7,868 nucleotides of DNA, taken from Candidatus Gastranaerophilales bacterium. Its GTDB lineage: Bacteria; Cyanobacteriota; Vampirovibrionia; Gastranaerophilales; Gastranaerophilaceae. The stretch covers positions 1 to 7,868 of the forward strand of contig CALVEE010000233.1 of NCBI GenBank assembly GCA_944326495.1, in the 5' to 3' direction. The stretch's first letter is position 1; the number at the start of each line of letters is the position of its first letter. The translations under genes were made by a program, and so were the position numbers. Shown here piece by piece: positions 1 to 5,071 of the stretch. The notes beneath the pieces are model-generated. The model worked only from the letters and a program-made list of their open reading frames with translations, did not search any database and was not told where the DNA came from.

Positions 1-531
1 GCACAGTGCCTTACGGATAACGATGTTTGTGTTGTAATTTCTGCAAGCGGAAACCCTAAATATCTTTTAGGAGTTCTAAATCAGGCTGATAAAGTTAATT
101 GCAGAACAATAGCACTTACCTGCAACCACGATGCAATGATTTTGGAAGAGGCCGGACTCGGAATTTGTGTTGAAGTCGGGCCGGAGGTTATAGCAGGCTC
201 TAGCAGAATGAAAGCCGGTTCTGTTCAAAAAATGGTACTGAATATGCTCTCAACCGGTGCTATGATTAAAATCGGCAAAACCTATGAGAATTTTATGATA
301 GATTTAATGCCGACAAATGAAAAACATAAAGACAGGGCAATAAGGATTGTTGCAGAAATTGCAGGGGTAAATCATTCAAAAGCTCTGCAGACTCTGCTTG
401 AATGCGATTGGAGTGTTAAAACTTCAATTATGATGCTAAAATGCAACCTGACCAGAGAACAGGCAGAAGATACGCTGCGACGGAACTGCGGAGTCTTAAG
501 AAGAGCTCTCAACAGTTTTTCTAAGCTTTAA
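1..531 (+). CDS. murQ: N-acetylmuramic acid 6-phosphate etherase, C-terminal part (5' end outside window)
   Basis: MurQ cleaves the D-lactyl ether of MurNAc-6-phosphate to give GlcNAc-6-phosphate and D-lactate in the cytoplasm, a step of peptidoglycan recycling. The reading frame is open from base 1, so the gene is cut by the window edge. The visible 176 residues are roughly the last 60% of a family that is usually about 300 aa. They include the end of the SIS sugar-phosphate fold (VVISASGNPKYLLG near residues 11-24, TIALTCN near 39-45), then the family hallmark GPEVIAGSSRMKAGS (residues 60-74) followed by QKMVLNMLSTGAM. The last 65 or so residues match the UBA-like helical C-terminus of MurQ (KDRAIRIVAEIAGV through RRNCGVLRRAL). 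The catalytic glutamates known from the family lie upstream and cannot be checked. The stop codon overlaps, in convergent orientation, the last 11 bases of an amidase remnant on the minus strand. Confidence 0.96.
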   Translation, partial: AQCLTDNDVCVVISASGNPKYLLGVLNQADKVNCRTIALTCNHDAMILEEAGLGICVEVGPEVIAGSSRMKAGSVQKMVLNMLSTGAMIKIGKTYENFMIDLMPTNEKHKDRAIRIVAEIAGVNHSKALQTLLECDWSVKTSIMMLKCNLTREQAEDTLRRNCGVLRRALNSFSKL

Positions 532-700
532 AATACTCTTCAACAGATTGAACCATAATATCAGAGTAACTGTTCATAAGAGACGGATTGCTCATTCTTT
601 CTCTGCCTTTAGGCGAAATCATAAATGCAACTTCCCATAATACGCGCAACTGTCCAAGATAAATTTTAGGAATAAAAAATACTGGTTCAATATTTGTAAA
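521..700 (-). pseudogene. C-terminal remnant of an N-acetylmuramoyl-L-alanine amidase (Amidase_3)
   Basis: Reading the minus strand from about 700 down to a TAG stop at 521-523 gives about 59 codons without a stop. They align with the end of the 877-aa amidase further right: VLWEVAFMISPKGRERM here against VIWEVAFMSSQKGRERL there, then LMNSYSDIMVQSVEEYFKA against LMSDYADIMAKSVVEFQKL. The glutamate of WEVAF, a catalytic-site residue in Amidase_3 enzymes, is kept. At DNA level, 596-610 and 620-637 match 2402-2416 and 2426-2443 exactly with the same spacing. Protein similarity stops near 695-700, where a G+C-rich element begins. The other zinc ligands, the LysM repeats and any start codon are missing, so this is a broken gene. 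It was too short and startless to appear as an ordinary ORF. Its stop lies inside the 3' end of murQ. Confidence 0.88.
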
Positions 701-985
701 TGACCCCTCCCCGAAATCAGAGATTTCGACCCTCCCACACAGAGGTCAATCTGGCGGAGCGGGTAAGCTCCAAACCAGGCGTGACGGGCCCCTCGCCCCT
801 TGCGGGAGCGGATTTGCGGACGGACGACACGAACGTTAGTGAGTTAGTCCGGATAGCGAACAGATGGAGCCGGCTAAGCCGGTTAGGCTTAAAGGCGGAA
901 CTCTGTGAGCGTGAAGCAAATCCAAGACAGGGTAGAATTTCAAGTTGAGCCCTAAGGCGAAACTTAGAAATTCGGGTGGGGGATA
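701..985. repeat. G+C-rich structured element, MITE-like or non-coding RNA-like
   Basis: This stretch differs sharply from its A+T-rich surroundings; bases 781-840 contain 40 G or C out of 60. Its ends form an imperfect inverted pair: GACCCCTCCCCGAAATC at 702-718 against ATTCGGGTGGGGGAT at 970-984. Inside are many complementary segments. There is a perfect 7-bp hairpin at 712-718/722-728 and a hairpin at 751-778 (CTGG and GGAGC paired with GCTCC and CCAG). Another lies at 868-874/878-884, and long-range pairs join 738-744 with 901-907 and 810-817 with 916-923. A 12-bp stem with one bulged base, 935-946/961-973, closes the right end. It sits exactly where the amidase remnant breaks off. No transposase is present. 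I do not recognise the family; a non-autonomous mobile element is my best guess, and a structured RNA is possible. Boundaries are approximate. Confidence 0.6.
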
Positions 986-1000
986 ATTAATAATGTTATT

Positions 1001-1021
1001 GTTGGGTTTCACCCAACCTAC
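1001..1021 (-). repeat. REP-like palindrome with GTAG foot
   Basis: Bases 1001-1007 (GTTGGGT) and 1011-1017 (ACCCAAC) form a perfect 7-bp stem around the 3-base loop TTC. Read on the minus strand, the hairpin is preceded by GTAG (complement of 1018-1021), the tetranucleotide that precedes REP hairpins recognised by RAYT-type Y1 transposases. Similar GTAGGTTGGGT palindromes are scattered in many bacterial genomes. It lies between the structured element and the second amidase tail. There is no T-run on either side, so it does not look like an intrinsic terminator. Confidence 0.5.
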
Positions 1022-1024
1022 GTT

Positions 1025-1066
1025 CTAAGCTCTAAAATACTGTTCGACAGACTGTACCATTATTGA
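1025..1066 (-). pseudogene. Second amidase C-terminal tail remnant (about 13 codons)
   Basis: The minus strand here reads SIMVQSVEQYFRA followed by TAG at 1025-1027. This is nearly the same as the tail of the larger remnant (DIMVQSVEEYFKA then TAG). Over 36 bases, 1025-1060 and 521-556 agree at 31 positions, most changes being conservative at protein level, which suggests coding divergence before decay. Similarity ends at about 1066, ten bases before the stop of the 259-aa gene. It is therefore the very end of another amidase paralogue, or a duplicated end of the same one, left after deletion. Confidence 0.7.
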
Positions 1067-1075
1067 AACTCCCTT

Positions 1076-1855
1076 TTACAGGCTTTTTTCTACCGCTCGT
1101 TTCAACATAGTCTGATAATATCTTGCAACATCATTATCTGAAACAACATTTTTGTCTAAATTGGTTTCAAATATTACCCCGGATTTTTTTCCGGAATTCT
1201 TTTCCCACATATTGAGCTGGCTATTTTTAGCTATAGTTAATACTTTTTTTATATATTTTTTAGTCAAAGACTGCAAATAATCACTATTTTCTTTAGGATT
1301 TTGCGGGGTTCTAAATGAGGAATTAAATGCTTGTTCCTGTGGAAGTAACTCCCGTAGCTGTAATTCCAGATTTCTTCTTGTTATTTTACTTTCTTTATAC
1401 ATTTGATTTATTTTATTTTTAGTAGAAGTTTTATTAATATCTTCTCCAGGAAGGCTGGTAATTTTTGAATATTTTCCGCTTGGATTTAATACATAAGATA
1501 CATTCATATTATTTTTCATGTGTGTAGCATAATCTTGCATACTCAAAGGTCTCTCAACAATATGTCCATGTATAGAAGATGCACCTTTGGGGATTCTTGC
1601 TTTAGAATAACTCGCCAAAATTCCATCAGCAGTTCCATCTGCTATTAAATGAACCTGCGAATCTTTCCAAATGACAGCTCTTTCAAACGGTTCTTTGGCT
1701 TTTAGTGCTTTATCTACCATATTTCTTGCAAAATTAAAAGCTGATGATTCAGACTTAAATTTAATTGTTCCGTCTTCCAGCATATAACCAATATTTTCTG
1801 GATTAATATTTTTTACATTAAATTTACGAGTTAACATTGTTGGGTTTATGTTCAT
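1076..1855 (-). CDS. Hypothetical protein with a JAMM/JAB-like metal-site signature
   Basis: I do not recognise this 259-aa protein by name. A central region has the spacing of a JAB1/MPN (JAMM) metalloprotease site: Glu58 in a predicted beta strand (FERAVIW), then H96-x-H98 in SSIHGHIVE, and Ser105-x-x-Asp108 in PLSMQDY, followed by VSYVLNPSGKYSKI. This resembles the H-x-H-x(6)-S-x-x-D pattern of JAB-like domains in phage and toxin-associated proteins. The proline that usually follows the second His is replaced by Ile. The first 50 residues and the Lys-rich helical C-terminal half (about 140-259) match nothing I know. No signal peptide or membrane segment is visible. The ATG at 1855 is supported by an AAAGGAG ribosome site 9 bases upstream. 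The 73-aa gene precedes it on the same strand with a 69-bp gap, so the two may be co-transcribed. Hydrolase activity is inference only. Confidence 0.75.
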   Translation of the reverse strand: MNINPTMLTRKFNVKNINPENIGYMLEDGTIKFKSESSAFNFARNMVDKALKAKEPFERAVIWKDSQVHLIADGTADGILASYSKARIPKGASSIHGHIVERPLSMQDYATHMKNNMNVSYVLNPSGKYSKITSLPGEDINKTSTKNKINQMYKESKITRRNLELQLRELLPQEQAFNSSFRTPQNPKENSDYLQSLTKKYIKKVLTIAKNSQLNMWEKNSGKKSGVIFETNLDKNVVSDNDVARYYQTMLKRAVEKSL

Positions 1856-1924
1856 AGTAGGGTTCTCCTTTGTAATTGGCAGGTTATAATTTACACAAAA
1901 ACCATATCCTGTAGACTTAATAAC

Positions 1925-2146
1925 TTATTTCTTTACGATTTTTGCAATAATATCTTTAAAATTTAGCTTGCTCATAGCTTCACGCATAGTTTTTTCTTGA
2001 ATTTCAGCTTTTGACCTGTTCTTGTTAATGAATTTATCAGGAATTTCAAATGCTACCTCATCTAAGGTTTTAAGAGCGTTTTTCTTGCCTCCTTTAAACG
2101 CAGGAGTTTGAGTTTGTGGTGTTACTACCGGATTAATTGTTGTCAT
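1925..2146 (-). CDS. Small hypothetical protein, 73 aa, with TPxFKGG leader
   Basis: A small, lysine-rich protein of unknown function. I place the start at the ATG at 2146, which has AAAGGA about 10 bases upstream. A GTG at 2155 would add three residues but would sit one base from that ribosome site, so it is unlikely. The first 20 residues are low in complexity and rich in Thr, Pro and Gln, ending in TPAFKGG (residues 14-20). A similar leader is seen in the 179-aa protein at 7018. The rest is predicted helical and charged (KAEIQEKTMREAMSKLNFKD), ending in IVKK. There is no hydrophobic segment. The 171-bp gap to the next gene upstream on the same strand, the amidase, contains A+T-rich sequence that could hold its promoter, but no convincing -35/-10 pair stands out. 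Confidence 0.68.
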   Translation of the reverse strand: MTTINPVVTPQTQTPAFKGGKKNALKTLDEVAFEIPDKFINKNRSKAEIQEKTMREAMSKLNFKDIIAKIVKK

Positions 2147-2236
2147 AATTTGCACATCCTTTCATAGAGATTTGTTACAACTGTTTATTCTACACATTAT
2201 TATAAAAACATTTAATAAAAGAATATTGCCTTTTTG

Positions 2237-2269
2237 TTACAAATCTTTACAAAATCTTATTAAATAATG
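2237..2269 (+). promoter_or_regulatory. Tandem 10-bp TTACAAA repeats with AT-rich -10-like box
   Basis: GTTACAAATC (2236-2245) is followed directly by TTTACAAAAT (2246-2255), then an AATAAT box at the same distance as the TATAAT box in the gpsA promoter. The two regions share TTACAAAT[A/C]TTTACAAA. Here it points at the possible response-regulator remnant that begins at about 2269 on the plus strand, not at an intact gene. Ten-base tandem half-sites are typical of OmpR/PhoB-family activators, but the binding protein is unknown. Confidence 0.35.
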
Positions 2270-2328
2270 AGGAAGATAAGCTTGTAGTACTCGCAATAGA
2301 AGATGAAATTCCTAATATCACAAAAGCT
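2269..2328 (+). pseudogene. Possible N-terminal remnant of a response-regulator receiver domain
   Basis: The plus-strand frame beginning at 2269 reads EEDKLVVLAIEDEIPNITKA. This resembles the first strand and acidic pocket of receiver domains (usual form: K-hydrophobic-LxVDDEPNI-x-x-AL), with Glu-Asp-Glu in the metal-binding position. No in-frame start is present. An ATG at 2267 is out of frame, as if one base had been lost between it and the GAG codon. The frame runs into the 3' end of the minus-strand amidase gene and stops there, so at most 20 to 25 residues of a domain of about 120 survive. The match is short and could be chance, although the context (a paired-repeat promoter-like motif just upstream) fits a truncated gene. 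Confidence 0.35.
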
Positions 2329-4951
2329 TTAATTTTTGAAACTCAACAACCGATTTAGCCATAATATCTGCATAATCTGACATCAGGTTTGCATCTTTGA
2401 GTCTTTCTCTGCCTTTTTGGGATGACATAAATGCAACTTCCCAAATTACACCTGGAATTTGAAGGTAGTTAAGAGGAGTCTTTAGGAGTCCTGTTCTGTT
2501 GTCATTCACAGAGGACTGTGCATAATCCTGTTTTTCCTGAAATATGAATTTATCCGCAGACGAAATAGCTTCATGTTTGGGAATCCATTCATCAAAATTC
2601 TTTTCCATTATGTTTGCAAGTATAATACTGTTCTGTTTTGGTTCGCCAGAAACACCTTTATCTCTGTAATAGATTTGGGTTCTGTCCTGAGTTGGTTTTG
2701 CTGACGAATTTACGTGTACAGATATAAATAAATCTGCCTTGTTCCTTGATTTTACCATTTCTTCTTCTATCAAACGCCTTTTGCCCTGTAAAAATATTAC
2801 CTTTGCACCTTTTGCACAGAGTTTATCTATCAATTTCATCGCATTATCATAATTTAACAACCACTCGTCATCCAATCCTTTGAGTCCGGGAGTTCCTATA
2901 TCCGTATTTGCCTGTGAATAACCGTGTCCGGCATTAACAATAATTGTTTTCCCCGAAAGAGCACCAGAAACATTGTAATCAAATACTTCTCTAGTTGCGA
3001 CAACTTTACCGTTTACTTTCCTTTTTTTCTGCAATAAAGGACGGTTGGCCAAGTTTGCGGTTCCTGCCATATCAATAACTTCTTTTTTCGTATTAGCTTT
3101 TGAGTCATAACAAGCTTTTTTCTTATCGGCAGAAACAGCAAAGTCTGAATCATTATAAACAATTTTTATCTTCTGATTTGGAACAATTGAATCCGAGGCC
3201 AGGCCGTTAATTTTTTTCAAATCATCAATACTTACGCCAACCTGTTTTGAAATACCAAACAGAGTATCTTTGGGTTTTACATTATATATAAATCCTGGGA
3301 TTTCGAGCATTTGTCCGGCTTTTATCACATTTACATCTTCAATATTATTCAAATCTTTTAAAATTTCTACAGTAAGACCAAACTTCTTGGCTATTTGATA
3401 CAGATTGTCACCTTTTTCAACTTTATACCCAAGTTTTTGAATCTTTAAAATTTGGCCTTCACTTATATTATTTTTATTTTTTATATTATTATCATTGCAT
3501 ATAATCTCTTCGGATGTATTATACTCTCTGGAAAGTCTCCAAAGATTATCACCTTTTTTAACTTCATAATCCATCGTGATTATTTGAAACTCCCCATCCT
3601 GAACACTTTTACCATCGCGGACAAGTTTTTCAAAAGGAGTAAGTTCTGCAGCCGGCTGCGAATTAATTACCAGTTCTTCATTCTGACTGCTAAACAGATT
3701 TTTAATCCAATTTCCAAACTGATTTAAAATTGACTTAATCTTTCTCCAGGCTCTTTTAAGGAAACCCGGTTTTTCTGTAATTTGTTCTTCCGCCTTTTCC
3801 GGCTTCTTTTCTTTTTCGTCTTTATTAACGGTTTTTACAACTTGCGTATCAACCGGAGCTATATTATTTACAGAATTACCGGCAGACACTGATTTAAGAT
3901 ACGGCACCTTGAAATCTTGACCTATTTTAATTTCAGCAGAATCACCGTTTAGCTTTATAACTTTTTTATAAAAATCTTGAAAACTTATTTCAGGATTTCC
4001 TAAAGATTTGTACAAGGCCTGTGCAACACCCCACAACCCCTTCCCTTTAAAGTTTTCTCCGATTGTTACTTTAAAGGACTCTGCAGAAACAGCAGGAGTG
4101 GAAATTTTTCCATACTTAAACTGTTCATATATTTTATTTAATTCTGTTAAAGATTCATTGTTTTGTTTATGACATTCCACTGCTCTATTGTATATTTTCT
4201 CAATCTCTTGCTTTGCCTCACTTAATTCCTTTCCGTTCAAATCTCTGGCAGCTAATATTGCACGATTTAAGCTTCTTTTGTATAATCCGGCATCTTCTTT
4301 CTTATCAGCACCTGTTTTCCCAGAATATACGTATACCAAATTTGATATAATTTTTGAATAATCATTTGCTTTCACGGCATTTATCAAATCTTTATTACCA
4401 CTAATCTTACCCAAACCCTTGTTATAACAAAGATCAATTAACCCCTCTTTTATTGAGTTAGGGAGTTGTTCATACGTATTTTTTCCTATTTTGCTATTTA
4501 AAAAATTTCTAACTTCTTTTGTAAAACTTTTTAAATTTTTACACAAGTTTTCATAAGCTTTTTCCTGTGTCATATACTTGTTAGAAAGCTCTCCAAACCC
4601 GCTTGTTACATTACCAAATTTATCTTTATATGGCGCGGTGTAAGCTTCATAATAATAATTTCTATCTCCTTCATAATACTTCATCAAATCAATTAAATGC
4701 TTTTGAGCTTTTTCTATTGCAGTATTATTATCTTTTAGAATAGAAGGAGTATAGTTTTTTATACCCATATCCTGCACTACATCAAATAAAAGACTTTTTG
4801 TATTTTCGCTCCACATTCTTTTGGTAACAATACTGTCAGCCGGAGCCTGCTGTTCATAATTAAAGACCGGCTCCTCTTTTACTGACGTTACGTTATTTGA
4901 AACTTTATTATTGTTTTTAATTTCCTGTACTTTATCAACAGTTATTGTCAT
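2318..4951 (-). CDS. Bifunctional peptidoglycan hydrolase: GH24 lysozyme, LysM repeats, Amidase_3
   Basis: An 877-aa cell-wall enzyme predicted to cut both the glycan strand and the MurNAc-L-Ala amide bond. Residues about 80-238 are a T4-type (GH24) lysozyme domain with the catalytic set in place: Glu94 (YYEG), Asp110 (YKDKFG) and Thr116 (NVTSGFG), plus the GLYKRSLNR segment. Residues about 292-350 look like a degenerate LysM (GLWGVAQALY, then IKIGQDFKVP). Three clear LysM repeats follow at about 462-505, 509-552 and 556-599 (YxVxxGDNLxxI...GQxLxI). Residues about 668-870 are a zinc amidase: His676 (NAGHG), Glu696, His746 (SVHVNSS) and Glu838 (VIWEVAF). No signal peptide or membrane segment is visible at the N-terminus. 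The ATG at 4951 has AAGGGA about 11 bases upstream. The last codons (LKLL, stop) extend past where paralogous tails stop. The linker at about 395-422 is basic and amphipathic. Confidence 0.93.
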   Translation of the reverse strand: MTITVDKVQEIKNNNKVSNNVTSVKEEPVFNYEQQAPADSIVTKRMWSENTKSLLFDVVQDMGIKNYTPSILKDNNTAIEKAQKHLIDLMKYYEGDRNYYYEAYTAPYKDKFGNVTSGFGELSNKYMTQEKAYENLCKNLKSFTKEVRNFLNSKIGKNTYEQLPNSIKEGLIDLCYNKGLGKISGNKDLINAVKANDYSKIISNLVYVYSGKTGADKKEDAGLYKRSLNRAILAARDLNGKELSEAKQEIEKIYNRAVECHKQNNESLTELNKIYEQFKYGKISTPAVSAESFKVTIGENFKGKGLWGVAQALYKSLGNPEISFQDFYKKVIKLNGDSAEIKIGQDFKVPYLKSVSAGNSVNNIAPVDTQVVKTVNKDEKEKKPEKAEEQITEKPGFLKRAWRKIKSILNQFGNWIKNLFSSQNEELVINSQPAAELTPFEKLVRDGKSVQDGEFQIITMDYEVKKGDNLWRLSREYNTSEEIICNDNNIKNKNNISEGQILKIQKLGYKVEKGDNLYQIAKKFGLTVEILKDLNNIEDVNVIKAGQMLEIPGFIYNVKPKDTLFGISKQVGVSIDDLKKINGLASDSIVPNQKIKIVYNDSDFAVSADKKKACYDSKANTKKEVIDMAGTANLANRPLLQKKRKVNGKVVATREVFDYNVSGALSGKTIIVNAGHGYSQANTDIGTPGLKGLDDEWLLNYDNAMKLIDKLCAKGAKVIFLQGKRRLIEEEMVKSRNKADLFISVHVNSSAKPTQDRTQIYYRDKGVSGEPKQNSIILANIMEKNFDEWIPKHEAISSADKFIFQEKQDYAQSSVNDNRTGLLKTPLNYLQIPGVIWEVAFMSSQKGRERLKDANLMSDYADIMAKSVVEFQKLKLL

Positions 4952-4969
4952 ACTCTTTAATATCCCTTA

Positions 4970-4975
4970 ATTATA
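4970..4975 (-). promoter_or_regulatory. Possible -10 box for the lysozyme-amidase gene
   Basis: The minus strand reads TATAAT here, 18 bases before the ATG at 4951. No good -35 hexamer lies 16-18 bases further upstream. The box would leave a very short leader overlapping the AAGGGA ribosome site, so the assignment is weak. The whole 120-bp divergent gap (4952-5071) is shared with the gpsA promoter. Confidence 0.25.
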
Positions 4976-5008
4976 AAAAGTTTTTTCTTGAGATAAAATT
5001 GCTTCTTT

Positions 5009-5041
5009 TTTACAAATATTTACAAATTATTAGTGTATAAT
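5009..5041 (+). promoter_or_regulatory. Promoter of the gpsA cluster with tandem 10-bp repeats
   Basis: A perfect TATAAT lies at 5036-5041, about 30 bases before the gpsA ATG. Upstream are two adjacent 10-bp direct repeats, TTTACAAATA (5009-5018) and TTTACAAATT (5019-5028). They place TTTACA 21 and 11 bases before the -10 box, so neither has ideal -35 spacing. That arrangement suggests either a non-standard -35 or an activator site one helical turn in period. A near copy occurs at 2236-2269. Confidence 0.55.
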
Positions 5042-5071
5042 GTAACTTGGAAAGTAAAGAAGGAAAAAAAG

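Noticed and set aside
700..948. Open frame of 82 codons on the plus strand
   Set aside because: It lies wholly within the G+C-rich structured element, has no ribosome site, unusual Arg/Ser/Pro-rich composition and no recognisable motif; the open frame is best explained by base composition.
701..985. Group II intron or riboswitch
   Set aside because: No GUGYG start, no recognisable domain V, and no known aptamer core could be found; there is also no intact gene downstream to control.
1001..1017. Hairpin as an intrinsic terminator
   Set aside because: The stem is only 7 bp and neither strand has a T-run after it; the GTAG foot fits a REP-like repeat better.
3452..3727. 91-codon plus-strand frame with hydrophobic stretches
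   Set aside because: It is antisense to the LysM region and linker of the amidase; the hydrophobic run is the complement of Asn/Lys-rich codons.
5033..5071. GTG start adding 13 residues to GpsA
   Set aside because: The extension contains the TATAAT promoter box, while the ATG at 5072 has a good ribosome site and the protein then begins directly with the dinucleotide-binding strand.
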